A stretch of 64,000 bases of DNA, from contig CM044322.1 of the NCBI GenBank assembly GCA_024291935.2, positions 68,873,405-68,937,404 on the forward strand. Reading direction: 5' to 3'. A model generated the notes under the pieces. The model made no database searches. It was not told the origin of the DNA and saw nothing but the letters and a program-made list of their open reading frames with translations. A program made the position numbers and the translations under genes. Shown here in pieces: positions 11,352 to 24,138 of the stretch. Source of the DNA: Okapia johnstoni (taxonomy: Eukaryota > Chordata > Mammalia > Artiodactyla > Giraffidae). Position 1 is the first letter of the stretch, and each line of letters starts with the position of its first letter.

Positions 11352-11545
11352 GGGACTTCCCTGGTGGTTCACTGGTTAAGACTTTGCCTTCCAATGCAGG
11401 GTGTATGGGTTCAATCCCTGGTTGGGGACCAAAGATCCCACATGCCTCGTGGCAAAAAATAAAAATAAAACAGAAGCCATATTGTAACTAAGTCAATAAA
11501 AACTTAAAAAATGGTCCACGTCAAAAAAGAAAAAATTGAAAAAAT
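11352..11545 (+). repeat. CHR-type tRNA-Glu SINE
   Basis: Head GGGACTTCCCTGGTGGTTCA, tRNA-like B-box region GGTTCAATCCC, and a long A-rich tail. Flanked by ACCTAACTCAAA (11340-11351) and ACCTAACACAAA (11546-11557), a 12-bp target duplication with one mismatch. Confidence 0.85.
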
Positions 11546-12051
11546 ACCTAACACAAATAGAAAGGGATGCTTCAATATTAAGGTCAAGTATTAGGATGTA
11601 ATCTCCTGCATAGTGAAAAACAGAGCTACATGTCATTAGGCCTCTGACATCCTGAAAATTTTGTTCCTTGAAAAATTATGACATCTTGAAAATGCCAGTT
11701 ATGAAATGAATAATTGCAAAATAGCTTCTTCCCTAGAAAATATTTGCATTTTCTTTTTCTCCTTTTACCATCCCATTAGTGTTTGGAAAGGAGTGGCAGC
11801 CAGGCACTCTTATTCAGTAATAAGATGAAGGCTACAAAGTAGGGCTTCCATAATTGGGAGTAGTATATACTATGTTTATTATATCTCTAAATATAAAATG
11901 AGAGATTCAAGAATAAAAAAGCAAGCCTTTCAAATACTTTTCTACTAAAATTTGTTCTGACTTGAATTGTCTTTGTCTCTATTGTGTTTATAGATTTTGA
12001 GGATATTTATCAGATGAAATCAAGTGCCAAGTTATCATGAATATCTTTTCC

Positions 12052-12333
12052 TACTGCTGCTGCTGCTGTTAAGTCGCTTCAGTCGTGTCCAACTCTGTGC
12101 GACCCCATAGACGGCAGCCCACCAGGCTCCCCCATCCCTGGGATTCTCCAGGCAAGAACACTGGAGTGGGTTGCCATTTCCTTCTCCAATGCATGAAAGT
12201 GAAAAGTGAAAGTGAAATCGCTCAGTCGTGTCCGACTCTTAGCGACCCCATGGACTGCAGCCTACCCGGCTCCTCCGTCCATGGGATTTTCCAAGCAAGA
12301 GTACTGGAGTGGGGTGCCATTGCCTTCTCCAGA
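12052..12333 (-). repeat. Bov-A2 dimeric SINE
   Basis: Reverse-complement Bov-A2. The (CTG)n tail is at the left, then two tandem Bov-A monomers, each with a GACTCT(G/T)...GACCCCATAGAC-type core, joined by a GAAAGTGAAAAGTGAAAGTG linker. Confidence 0.9.
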
Positions 12334-13263
12334 ACCAGCTTTGAGAATAGTCTTTTATCTTTGCTTTAGTAACTGCCTCCCTTATAACTGCTTCTCTGCC
12401 ATTCTATCCTCCTAAAATTTCTTCTGTACACCAAGAAGAGTTGTCTGATCTTACTGTCATGGCATTTCTCTGTATTCAGTTGAAGGGCCTCATTACTTAA
12501 TCTTGTTAATCATTACAGTAGGTGTCATAGTGACTTGTCCAGGTCTAAAACCCTAACAGTATCCCTCTTGAATAATTACAGTAGGCCGAAAGCTGTTAAT
12601 TTGAAGTTGAAGCTTACTCAGGAGTCAAGTTCAAAATCAATGCTGAGATTAAATACAAAATATGGGAAAAATTATTCCTGATAACCTCTTAACTGGCTCA
12701 TAAAGTAGAGGATATAGATATAACCATGACTTAGTAAGTTCAACACAGCTAGTCCTCATCCCCGTGTTGGGAGAGTTGATGCTCACTCCTGGGATACAAC
12801 TTTGACCTCCCAACATGCAGTGAGTGTGGCTCACTTGGTCCCAATGATTAGTGGACCCTGGACTCCAGTCTCTGATCCCTTGCTTCTGCGGAACTATCAG
12901 AAGCATCCCTCAAAATCTCAGCCACCCATTCTCGAATAGAGGAATGTCTCCAGAAGAAAAGTGGTCCCAAATGTTGATTGCATCACACCTGACTTCTATC
13001 CTCATCCTGATACACGCCTGGCAGGTCTTCAAATTCTTCACCATATCTTTGGCTTGCACTGCTTCAGCAAGAAGGCTTTGTGTGAATTACCTAGTCCACC
13101 ATCACTGGAAATGGAGATCCTCAGCAACATCTTTTTATGATAATCAAAAAACAAATACCATAAAATTTGTTTAAAAAAAAGACATAATGTTGGAAGTGAA
13201 AATACCAAATATGAGACAAATGATTTCATAACAATTTTAACATCAACAGTGGAGGAGGGGGAT
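12334..13263. other. No gene seen
   Basis: Intergenic; scattered short frames on both strands without homology that I recognise. Confidence 0.5.
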
Positions 13264-13413
13264 AGGCTTCTCTGTCCATGGAATTCTCCAGGCAAGCATA
13301 CTGGAGTGGGTCATCATTCCCTTCTCCAAGGGGTCTTCCTGACTCAGAAATGGTACCCAGGTCTCCCGCATTACAGGCAGACTCTTTACTGTCTGAGCCA
13401 GCAGGAAAGCCCC
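13264..13413 (-). repeat. Bov-tA SINE, truncated
   Basis: Reverse complement of the Bov-tA body (TCCATGGAATTCTCCAGGCA; AGACTCTTTACTGTCTGAGC) ending at the tRNA-like head. The BovB-derived 3' portion is missing on the left. Confidence 0.85.
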
Positions 13414-13562
13414 TAAACATTCCTTTAACATTCAGCCAAATTTTTTTACTCTTAAACAATGAAGACTGAGAAAATGATCTTAAATTTGGCAAGAAACAAC
13501 TAAAGTAAATTGTTAAGCAATTTTTCTCTAGTTCTACATCTTGTACAATGTGATATTGACTA

Positions 13563-13672
13563 CCAATGGCAACCCATTCCAGTATTCTTGCCTGGCAAGT
13601 TCCATGGATAGAGGAGCCTGGCAGGCTACAGTCCATGGGGTCACAAGAGTTGGACACGACTGAATGACTTTC
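13563..13672 (+). repeat. Bov-A SINE fragment
   Basis: GGCAACCCATTCCAGTATTC, then GGAGCCTGGCAGGCTACAG and the BovB-like end GTTGGACACGACTGAATGAC. It lacks the tRNA head. Confidence 0.85.
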
Positions 13673-13837
13673 ACTCCTATCAGGATTACAAAGATAGTCA
13701 TTCATTCAATAAGTATTTTTTAATGTTAATGTTGTTCTAGGAAATGCACTAGATGCTGGGAGTACATGAGGTCGGGGTAGGGAAACATAATGCTATAAAG
13801 GAATAGAAATTCAGGTACTATGAAGAGAATATGGGAT

Positions 13838-16290
13838 ATTTTTCAATATTCACAAATCAATCAAAGTGATACACCACATCAACAAATTGAAGAATAAAAA
13901 CCATATGATCATCTCAGTAGATGCAGAAAAGGCTTTTGACAAAATTCTGTACCCATTTATGATAAAAACTCTCCAGAAAGTGGGCATAGAGGGAATATAC
14001 CTCAATATAATACAGTCTATATATGACAAACCTACAGCTAGCATCATATTCAGTGGCAAAAAGCTGAAAGCATTCCCTCAAGGATCAGCAATAAGACAAG
14101 GGTATCCACTCTCACCACTTTTATTCAACATAGTTTTAGAAGTCCTAGCTATAGTAATCAGAGAAGAAAAAGAATCAAAGGGAATCCAAATTGGAAAAGA
14201 GGCTAAACTGTCATTGTTTGCAGATGATACTATACATAGACAACTCTAAAGTTGCTATCAGAGAACTACTAGAACCCATCAATGAATTTGGTAAAGTTTC
14301 AGTTACAAAATTAATACACAGAAGTCTGTTGCATTTCTACACACTAACAATGAAATATCAGAAAGAGAAATTCAATAAGCAATTCCATTAACCATTGCAT
14401 CAAAAGAATAAAATACATAGGAATAAACCTATCTAAGGAGACAATAGACCTGCACACTGAAAACTATAACATGCTTTTGAAAGAAATCAAAGAAGACAAA
14501 AACAGATGGAAAGATATACCATGTTCATGGATTGGAAGAATCAGTATTGTCAAAATGACTATAGTACCCAAGGCAACCTACATATTTAACACAATCCCTG
14601 TCAAATTACCAATGGCAGTTTTCATGGAACCAGAACAAAAAAAAATCTCAAAATTTGTATGGAAACACAAAAGACCCTGAATACCTAAAGCAATCTTGAA
14701 AAAGAAAAATGACACTGGAGGAATCAAGTGCCCTGTTTTCAGACTACACTCAAAGCTACAATCATCAAAACAGTATGGTGCTGGCACAAAAATAGAAATA
14801 TAGATCAATGGAACAGGATAGAAAACCCAGAAATAAGTCCATGAACCTATAGTCACTTAATCTATGACAAGGGAGGCAAGACTACACGATGTTGGAAAGG
14901 CAGTCTCTTTAAAACATGGTGCTGGGAAAACTGGACAGCCACATGTAAAAAAATGAAATTAGATCCTTCCTTAACTCCATACACAATATAAGCTCAAAAT
15001 GATTAAAGACCTAAATATTAGGCCAAACATTATAAAATTTTCCCTGAGAGGAAAACGTAGGCAGAACAATCTCCGTATAAATCACAGCAAAATCTTTTTT
15101 AATCCATCTCCCAGAATAATGAAAATAAAAGCAAAAATAAACAAATGGGACTTACTTAAACTCAAAAGCTTTTGCATAGCAAAGGAAACAATAAACAAAA
15201 CAAAAAACCCACAGAAAATATTTGCAAACGATGTCACTGATTAATCTCCAAAATTTACAAACAGTTTATGACATTTAGGAACATCAAAACAAACAACCCA
15301 CTCAAGAAATGGGCAGAAGACCAGAATAGACATTTCACCAAGAGGACATACAGATGGGCAATAGGCACATGAAAAGATGTTCAAAATTGCTAGTTACTAG
15401 AGAAATGCAGATCAAAACAATGATGAGATATCACCTGACACCAATCAGAATGACTATCATCAAAAATTCCACAAACAACAAATGCTGGAGTGAGTGTGAA
15501 GAAATGGGAACCCTTCTGCTCTGTTGATGGGAATGTAAATTGGTACAGCCACTATGGAGAACAGTATGGTGGTTCCCTAAAAAACTAAAAAGAGAGCTAC
15601 CACATGACCCTGCAATCCCACTGCTGGGCATATATCCAGAGGAAAAATATGGCCCAAAAAGATACATGCTCCCCAATGTTCATTGCAGCACTGTTTACAA
15701 TGGCCAAGACATGGAAACAGCCTAAATGTCCATTGACAGAGGAATGAATAGAGAAGATGTAGTATACATATTTACACACACACACACATACACACACACA
15801 CACACACACAAATATATAATGGAATATTATGCAGCCATTAAAAAGAATGAAATGAGGCCATTTGCCAGCAACATGGATGGACCTAGAGAGGGTCATACTG
15901 AGTGAAGTAAGCCATACAGAGAAAGAGAAATATCATATGACATTCCTTATATGTGGAATCTAAAAAGAAATGATACAAATGAACTTACTTACAAAACAGA
16001 AGGAGACTCACAGACTTCAAAAACAAATTCATGGTTGCCAGGGGGAAGGGATAGTTGAAGACTTTGGGAAGGTCATGTACACGCTGCTATATTTAAAATG
16101 GATAACCAACAAAAATCTATTGTATAGCACATGGAACTCTGCTCAATGTTATGTGCCAGCCTGGATGGCAATGGGATTTGGGGGAGAATATAAACATGTA
16201 TATGTATGGCTATGTCCCTTCACTATTAACCTGAAATTACTGCAACATTGTTAATTGGCTATACCCCAATACAAAGTGTTTTTGGTGTTA
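13838..16290 (+). mobile_element. 5'-truncated L1 LINE (ORF2 C-terminal half and 3'UTR)
   Basis: Starts inside the L1 reverse transcriptase. The 13866-14249 frame reads [10 protein letters not shown] and, near its end, the catalytic FADDT motif. Further ORF2 pieces are at 14471-14680 and 14999-15244 in shifting frames, then the 3' region with the familiar TGGAATATTATGCAGCC block, and an A-rich end at about 16290. Several frameshifts and stops make it inactive. A (CA)n at 15774-15811 lies in the 3' end. No clear target duplication seen. Confidence 0.93.
15774..15811. repeat. (CA)n microsatellite within L1 3' region
   Basis: Interrupted CA dinucleotide run with one TA interruption at 15789-15790. 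Confidence 0.95.
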
Positions 16291-16959
16291 AAAAATAAAA
16301 TAAGAGTAATAGAGTAGGGGAATCTAATTTAAAAGTGATTCGTCTGGGAAAGTCTTTCTGAGGAAGTGACATTTAAGCTAAAACCAAAAGCATGAATAGG
16401 AGTTTAAGTCAGTTGATGAGTAAGAATATCATTCCAAATAGGGGTTATAACATTTGCAAACACTATGTTACTGGAGAAAATGAAAAATTTGCCAGACCAG
16501 TCTGGCCATAGTGTTGTAAACAGGGAAAGAGGAACATGAGATCAAGTTTTAGAAGCAAGTATTGAGATTTTCAGTATCTATAAGCTACATTAAGCATTAC
16601 TCTAATTCATATTTACATTTTATTTGCTTATTTTATATTTGTGTCCCCAAATAGCTTGTCCACGAGAGCAGAGATCAGTTCTTTCATATTACCATTGTAT
16701 TCTCAGAACCTAATAAGGTGCTGGATTTATATTAAACATTAAATATTTATTTGAATGAATGAACATATCAATGAATGACGTTAATGTGTTATTTAGGAAT
16801 GTACTGAGAGCATTGGGAGGACATTAAAACACTTTAGGAAAGGGATTAGATTAATGTTTATCCAAGTTATTGTAATTGTTCTGTAAGGAATGGATTAAGG
16901 GGGCAAGATTGTAAGTGGAAGACCAGTTAGGAGGAAGCTACTGCCATAACCTATATAAG

Positions 16960-17160
16960 TGATGATGATAGTGGTAATAATTATAATAACATTTGTTGAG
17001 TGCTTACAATGTACAGAGCATTTTCATGTATTATCTCATGTACAATAACTCTATGAGATAGATATTATTATTCTGTGTTTTGTAGGTATGGTTACTGAGG
17101 ATCAGAGAGGCTTGAAAACTTCAAGAATCAAAAGCTAATAAATGGATGATAGCTTGGATC
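16960..17160 (+). repeat. MIR SINE
   Basis: Diverged MIR core: ACATTTGTTGAGTGCTTACA, then ATTATCTCATGTACAATAAC and a GGTTACTGAGGATCAGAGAG block, in the standard + order. Confidence 0.7.
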
Positions 17161-17799
17161 AGGTAAATGTCAATAGAAGAGGATTGTTTTAAGATTTATT
17201 TTAGAGATAGGATCTCTCCAGGACCTGGTGACATGAGGAATAGTAGGGAAACCTGTAGAATGTTTCTCAAGGCTTTTACTCAAGCATCTGGTAGATGAAA
17301 GTGAGATTTATTGACCCATGGAAGATGGAAGGGAAGAATATTTGGAGGAATAGAAAAAATAAGACTTTGGACATGTTAGGTTTATGATGTTTGTGCATCA
17401 TCTGAAAGGAGATGTCATATAGGCAACTATAGGGCTGAAATTCAAAAAATATGTCCAAAGATTAAAATATAAATTTTGGATTTCTTGAAGAAGACATAAG
17501 AATGGAAGAGATCAAATAAAGAGTCTGTAAAATTTGGCAACCTATAACTCATTGATGAAATTCACAAGTGCTATTTCAGGGAAATAGAGAAAGAAGGCAG
17601 ATGGATGTGGCTTAGAGTAAACAGGATGTCTGCTTAAAGAGAGCAGATTGAATGTATTTATTGATTGTCTGTTCTCTCAAAACAGCATTAAATGATAATT
17701 ATGGGGTTTCAAAAGGTATAAACTCTCAAGGACAAAGAGATGGTAAATATTAGCAACAAAATTATGGAAGCTAGCCAGAGGTTGGATAAGTGATAACTG
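17161..17799. other. No gene seen
   Basis: AT-rich intergenic sequence without recognisable repeat or coding signal. Confidence 0.5.
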
Positions 17800-19106
17800 A
17801 CCTGTTGCTGTTCAGTCATGAAGTTGTGTTCAACTGTCCATGACCCCATGGACTACAGCACACCAGGCCTCCCTGTCCCTCACTCTCCCAAAGTTTGCCC
17901 AAGTTCACATAAATTGAGTCAGTGATGCTATCTAACCATCTCATCCTCTGCTGCCCCCTTCTCCTTTTGCTTTCAGTCTTTCCCAGCATCAGGGTCTTAT
18001 CCAGTGAGTCAACTGTTTGCATCAAGTGGCCAAAGTATTGGAGCTTCAGCTTCAGCATCAGTCCTTCCAATGAGAGTTCAGGGTTGATTTCCTTTAGGAT
18101 GAACTGGCTTGATCTCCTTGCTGACCAAGGAACTCTCAAGAATCTTCTCCAGCACCACAGTTCGAAAGCATCAATTTCTTCAGCACTCAGCCTTCTTTAT
18201 TGTCCAACTTTACATCTGTATATGACTACTGGAAAGACCATAGCTTTGACTAGACGGACCTTTGTTGGCAAAGTGATGTCCTTGCGTTTTCATATGCTGT
18301 TGAGGTTTGTCATAGCTTTCCATCCTAGAAGCAAATGTCTTCTAATTTCATGGCTGCAGTCACCATCTGCAGTGATTTTGGCGCCCAAGAAGAGAAAATC
18401 TGTCACTGCTTCTATTTTTTCCCTTCTATTTGTCATGAAGTGATGGGACAAGATGCCATGATCTTAGTTTTTGAATGTTGAGTTTTAAACCAGCTTTTAC
18501 ACTCTCCTCATTCACTCTCATCAATAGGCTCTTTAGTTCCTCTTTGCTTTCTGCCATTAGAGTGGTATCATCTGCGCACCTGAGGTTGTTGATGTTTCTC
18601 CCAGAAATCTTGATTCCAGCTTGTGCTTCATCCAGCCTGATGTTTCTCATGATGTACTCTACACATAAGTTAAATAAACAGGGTGACAATATACAGCCTT
18701 GTTGTACTCTTTTCCCAACTTTGAACCAGTCAGTTGTTCCATGTCTGGTTCTAACTGTAGCTTCTTGACCTGTCTGTGTACAGGTTTCTCAGGAGACAGG
18801 TAAGATGGTCTGGCATTCCCATCTCATTAAGAATTTTCCGCAGTTCATTATGATCCACGTAGTCAAAGGCTTTTGTATAGTCAATGAAGCAGAAGTAGAT
18901 GTTTTTCTGGAATTCTTTTGCTCTCTCTAGGATCCATCAAATGTTGGCAATTTGATTTCTGGTTCCTCTGCCTTTTCTAAACCCAGCTTTTACATGTGGA
19001 AGTTCTCTGCTCAAGTACTGCTGAAGCCTAGCTTGAAGGATTTTGAGCATACCCTCTCTAGCATGGGAAATGAGTGCGATTGTCCATTCTTTGAACAAAA
19101 CTGATG
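17800..19106 (-). mobile_element. BovB LINE, 5'-truncated
   Basis: Minus-strand BovB (RTE clade). The 3' end is at the left (CTGTTCAGTCATGAAGTTGT). Reading leftward from about 19.1 kb it encodes the RT domain, including [10 protein letters not shown] in the 18426-18689 minus frame and the C-terminal RRGQQRMRWLDSITDS block at 17816-18139. Frameshifts break the frame. The right edge is where similarity to the RT stops, near 19106. Confidence 0.92.
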
Positions 19107-19169
19107 TAGTAGATTTGAAAAACTTGCATATTAAGCCAGCAACTCTATTTTTCCCATAGAGCTCCCCAC

Positions 19170-19195
19170 CACCACCAGTGCAAAAACTGGTGGTG
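19170..19195. repeat. Short hairpin, 10-bp perfect arms
   Basis: CACCACCAGT (19170-19179) and ACTGGTGGTG (19186-19195) with a 6-base loop, just beyond the BovB truncation point. No U-tract or protein context; probably incidental. Confidence 0.7.
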
Positions 19196-19324
19196 CTAAT
19201 ACTGCTAGACATAGGAATGGAGGAGGGGGGGGAATCGTGAAAATGGAGAATCTGGTTAAAAAATAGACCTTTCAAGGTTTCTTTCACTCTGAGCTTGCTA
19301 AGAGCTCTGATGCTGGAGTGACGT

Positions 19325-19538
19325 GAAGTTGCTCAGTCATCTGAGCAGTCATCTCTGACTCTTTGCGACCCCATGGACTGTAGCCTGCCAGGCTCCTCTG
19401 TCCATGGGATTCTCCAGGCAAGAATACTGGAGTGGGTTGCCATGCCCTCCTCCAGGGGATCTTCCCAACCCAGGGATGGAACTTGGGTCTTCTGCACTGC
19501 AGGCAGACTCTTTACCGTCTGAGCCACCAGGGAAGCCC
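19325..19538 (-). repeat. Bov-tA SINE
   Basis: Near full-length reverse-complement element. The BovB-derived end is at the left, then CAGGCAAGAATACTGGAGTG, and the tRNA head (GAGCCACCAGGGAAGCCC) at the right. Confidence 0.92.
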
Positions 19539-21404
19539 TCAGGGTCTCTGTACTAAAAATGAAGAGGATGATGCAGTGTTATTATATCTAAATGTTGAGA
19601 CCAACAACCTTCTTCTGCTACTAGGCTCCAAGAATGCTAGCTGCTAGAATTATGCCCTTTAGGCATGATTTTGGAAAACTCTTCTCTGAGGAACCGCACC
19701 AATAAAAAAGACTAGTGATACTGACATCAAAGATTTTCCGATTAGATGGCCCTACATGGTCACTCTATAGTAAACTTCACAGTAAACCAGCCCCATCTGC
19801 ACCACAAAATTTAGTCAGTTTTTGCCAGATTCTTTAATTTGATAAGAATCATTTCTTGGATAGTCAAGAATCACCAGACATCTGAAGGTATTCTTTAAAA
19901 GGAAACACAAAAGTGAAAACAAATGAGAAAAAAGTAACTTGGAGAAAGCAGAGTCTGTGGAGGCAGAAAAATACTAACATTATATTTACATATCAATTCT
20001 TAAGTAGTAAGAGAAGATTTTGCATCAATGAAAATACAGAAAAATATGATAAAAATTCAAAAACAAACAGTAGTTCTTAGAAAATAAAAATACAATAGTG
20101 GAAAGAAAACGCAACAGAAAGCCATAGGTAAATTTTAAGAAAGCTCCCAGTAGCAAAGAGAGAGATAGAGGTCTAGGAGATTCGACATCCAAACAGTAGA
20201 AGTTCCTAAAAGAAAGAACAGAGAAAATGGATGGAAGGAATTCATCAGAAAAATAATTCAACAAAATTTCCCGGGACAGCAGGGCATGAGATTTTAGATT
20301 GGAAGGATTGACTGAGTACCCAACCTACAATGTAGATCCATTCCAAGCCACATCATCATGAAAACTTGAGAATTCTGGAAACAAATCCCTAAATTTAGAA
20401 ACATCAATCCTTCAGGCTTTTCAATAGCAACACTGAAAGCTAGCAGACATTAACCTAAAATTTATACCCAGCCAAATTAGCAACCAAATGTGCAGATAGA
20501 ATAGAGATATTTTCAGACATATAAGATCCTATGCACTCTTTGTCAGGAAGCTACTGGAGAATGTATTTTGCCAAAAGTAGAGAGCTAACTCAAGAAAGAG
20601 GAATATATGAGATCTAGGTAATATAAGAAAAGAAAGAAGTGAAAGGATTTTTCCCAGTAGGATGATAAAGGTAGATATTAAAGTGACAGGCATGCAACAG
20701 GCTATCCAAATGCAAGTAGATCAGAATGCCCTGGGAAACATTTCTTAAGGATGAAATGCATAGAATACTACTATATCTGAATGTTTTGAGAGGAGATTTA
20801 CATAATGGGTGGGGTGGACAGACAAAAAAGATGTATAGAAAAAGAAGAGTAAACATAGTATATTTCAAGGCATTAACTCTCCATAGCATTTATTTAATGC
20901 AAAAGCAGGGAAGAAAATTAGGCAGTTTGGCTTCAGAGATACTATACTATAGTATTGTGTATTTGAATGCTGACAGGAATTATACTAGTAGGAAGGTCAA
21001 AATGATGATATATAAGATAGAATCATAGGGATGGAGTTCATAAGATGAGATCCAGAGTATATGATGGGATTCTATAGGAATAATACTTCTTTGGTCGTAA
21101 CAAAAAAGAAGAAAACAGTTTCAAAGGAAGGTGGGTTCACAAATTTGATGATAGAAATATGGAGTTCCTGCCCACTGGCTGCTGTTTTCTTACCAAATTT
21201 TTCTAATTTTGTGGCAAAGTTATCTGAAAATAAAAGAAACAGAAGAATAGAAAGTGTGAGGAAAGAGAAGAAAGAGTGGCCTCGGAAAAATGGGAAATCA
21301 AGCTTCCTAGGGAAATGTGGTAATTGCCTGGGAGTAAGAGTATCCATCTGAGGTTGTTATTCTTTAGTTTATAGTAATACCAGTCTTCTAGTAGTGCCAA
21401 TCCT
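19539..21404. other. Ancient LINE-like remnant and unassigned intergenic sequence
   Basis: No gene. About 20380-20570 carries phrases seen in old L1/HAL1-type elements on the + strand (TATACCCAGCCAAATTAGCA; AGGAAGCTACTGGAGAATGT), suggesting a heavily decayed LINE remnant. The classification is tentative. Confidence 0.4.
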
Positions 21405-21807
21405 CTTTTCTTTGAATTTTTTAAACTGAAGTATAACTTACAATATTATATTAGTTTCAAGTGTGCAGCATAGAATTCAGTATTTCTATAGATTATACTC
21501 TACTAATAGTTATTACAAAATAATGGCTATAATTCCATGTGCTGGAATTATATATCCTTGTTGCTTATTTATTTTATACCTCTCTTAATCCCATACCTCT
21601 ATCTTGCCCCACCTTCCCCCTCCCCACTAGTAACCACAAGTTTGTTTTTTATATCAGTGAGTGTATTTTTGTTTTGCTATATACATTCGTTGGTTTTATT
21701 TTTTAATACTACATAAAATGATATCACACAGTATTTGTTTTTCTCTGTCTGACTTACTTTACTAAGTATGATATTCTCTGATCCATCCACCTTGCTGCAA
21801 ATGTAGG

Positions 21808-22002
21808 CTCAATGGTAAAGACTTTGCCTGCCAATGCAGGAAATATGGGTTTGATCCCAAGGTCAGGAAGATCCCCTGGAGAAGGAAATGACAACCCACT
21901 CCAGTATTCTTGTTCGGGAAATCCCATGGACGGAGGAGCCTGGTGGGCTACAGTCCATGGGGTCACAAAAGAGTAGGACACAACTTAGTGACTGAACAAC
22001 AA
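21808..22002 (+). repeat. Bov-tA SINE in L1
   Basis: Head region GGCTCAATGGTAAAGACTTT, body CCCACTCCAGTATTCTTG, and 3' end AGGACACAACTTAGTGACTG. Slightly truncated at the tRNA head. Confidence 0.88.
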
Positions 22003-22029
22003 CGAAGTATATATATGAAAGTATGAAAT

Positions 22030-22216
22030 TGAAAGTTGCTCTGTCGTGTCCAACTCTTTGCAACCCCATGGACCATAGAGTCCCTGGAATTCTCCAGGCC
22101 AGAATACTGGAGTGGGTAGCCTTTCCCTTCTCCAGGGGATCTTCCCAACCCAGGGATTGAACCCAGGTCTCCTGCATTGCCGGCAGATTGTTTACCAGTT
22201 GAGCTATCAGGGAAGC

Positions 22217-22218
<2 letters not shown>
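22030..22218 (-). repeat. Bov-tA SINE, left arm of inverted pair
   Basis: Reverse-complement Bov-tA ending at its tRNA head (GAGCTATCAGGGAAGCC), immediately followed by the (TA)n. It shares diagnostic variants with the right arm at 22292-22480, such as CCATAGAGTCCCTGGAATTC versus its exact complement. Confidence 0.93.
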
Positions 22219-22219
<1 letters not shown>

Positions 22220-22284
<65 letters not shown>

Positions 22285-22290
22285 TATATA
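22220..22290. repeat. (TA)n microsatellite between inverted SINEs
   Basis: About 71 bases of almost pure TA with one AA interruption (near 22277). L1 3' regions of this type often contain a (TA)n, so it may be the host L1's own tract, expanded. Confidence 0.95.
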
Positions 22291-22291
22291 C

Positions 22292-22480
22292 TTGGGCTTC
22301 CCTTGTGGCTCAGCTGGTAAACAATCTGTCGGCAATGCAGGAGACCTGGGTTGGGAAGATCCCCTGGAGAAGGGAAAGGCTACCCACTCCAGTATTCTGG
22401 CCTGGAGAATTCCAGGGACTCTATGGTCCATGGGGTCACAAAGAGTTGGACAGGACTGAGTGACTTTCACTTTTCACTTT
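22292..22480 (+). repeat. Bov-tA SINE, right arm of inverted pair
   Basis: Head GGGCTTCCCTTGTGGCTCAG through GAGTGACTTTCACTT. Compared with the left arm it lacks 13 bases between two GGGTT words and differs at a handful of other sites. Confidence 0.93.
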
Positions 22481-23026
22481 CATATATATATGTATCTATA
22501 TACATGATGGACACTGGGGTACATGTGATCTTTTCAAACTGTTATTTTTTTTTTCAAGATATATACTCAAGAGACGAATTGCTGGATCATAGCACAAAAA
22601 TATTCTATTTATAGTTTTTTGATAAATTTCCATACTGTTTCCCACAGTAACTACAACAATTTACATTCTCACCGACAATGTACAAGGGTGTCCTTTTCTC
22701 TGCAACCTTGCCAAGATTTCTTATTTGTGGTTTTTTTGACAATAGCCATTCTGACAGATGTGAGGTGGTATTCCATTGTTTTGACTTGCATTTCTCTAAT
22801 AATTAGTGATCTGAACATCCGTTCATGTGCCTATTAGTCACTATGTCTTCTTTGGAAAAATGTCTATTCAGATCCTGCACATTTTTTAATTGAGTTGTTT
22901 GTATTTTTGATATTGAGTTGCATGAACTATTTCTTTTGGATATTAACCGTTTGTCAGTCATATCATTTGCAAACGTTTTCTCTCGTCTTGTAGGTTGTCT
23001 TTTCATTTGGCTGTGGTTTCCTTTGC

Positions 23027-23300
23027 TGTTAAAAGGGACAGATTCACAGATACGGAGAATAAGCTAGTGAAGAGAGAAGAGGGGAGGGGCAAGAGGGGTT
23101 GGGGATTAAGAGGCACAAACTATTACACACGAAATAAATAAGCTATGAGGGAATACTGCACGACACAGGGAATCTTACCAATATTTTAATAACCCTAAGT
23201 GGAGCATAACCTTTAAAAATTGTGAATCACTGTGTCATATACCTGTCACATATAATACTGTACATCACTATATTTCAGTTTAGTTTTTAAAAAGCTTTTA
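23027..23300 (+). mobile_element. L1 3' end, inserted in opposite orientation
   Basis: CAGATTCACAGATACGGAGA through CACTATATTTCAGTTTAG is the + strand 3' end of an older L1 type. It interrupts the minus-strand host L1 between TCCTTTGCTGT and AAAAGCTTTTAAG, which are contiguous in other L1 copies. A short TAAAAG duplication may flank it. Confidence 0.75.
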
Positions 23301-24138
23301 AGTTTACTTAGGTCTCGTTTGTTTCTTTTTGCTTTTATTTCTTTGGGCTTAGGACAAAAAAAAATGTTTTAATTGCTTACATTTATGCCAAAGAGTGTTT
23401 TCCTTATTTTCTCTTCCAGGTTTCTATGGGTTCAGGTCTTAAATTTAAGTCTTTAATCCATTTTACCTTTTTTTACAGTGTAAGGAAATGTTATAATCTT
23501 GTTCTTTTACATGCAGTTGACCAGTTTTTCCAGCACTTACTGCCTTTATTTTAGAATAATTGACCACATTTGGTTTTGTGTCTGACCTCTCTATTCTTTG
23601 CCATTGATCTATGTGTCTATTTTTGTGCCAGTACAATACTGTTTTGATTACTAAAGCTTTGTAGGACAGTTTGAAATCAGAGAGCACAATAACTATTGCT
23701 TTGCTCTTAAATTTTAGGATCGTTTGTTCTAGTTCTATGAAAAAAATGCTGTGAGTATTTTGATAGGGATTGCATTGAATCAGTAGATTGCTTTGCATAG
23801 TAATTATTAATATTAATCTTCCAATCCATGAGCATACTATATGTTCCCATTTCTTTGTGGCACCTTCAATTTCTTTCATCAATGTTTTGCACTTTTCAAA
23901 CCACAGCTCTTTCAACTCCTTGGCTAAATTTATTTCTTGGTATTGTACTATTTTTTGATGCAGTTATAAATGGAATGTTTTCTGAATTTTTCTGTCTGAT
24001 AGTCTCCTGTTAGGGTATAGAAGTCCAACAGATTTCTGTATATTAATTTTGTATCCTGAAACTTTACTGAATCCATTTGCTAATTCTAATAGTTTTTGTG
24101 TGTGTGAATTCTTTTAAGGTTTTCTACGTATAGTATCA

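Noticed and set aside
13866..14249. Stand-alone reverse transcriptase gene
   Set aside because: It is the RT fragment of a truncated, frameshifted L1 that continues to a normal L1 3' end at 16290.
22112..22459. 115-codon frame with a long Tyr-Ile repeat
   Set aside because: Translation of the (TA)n tract and the two flanking SINEs; not a protein.
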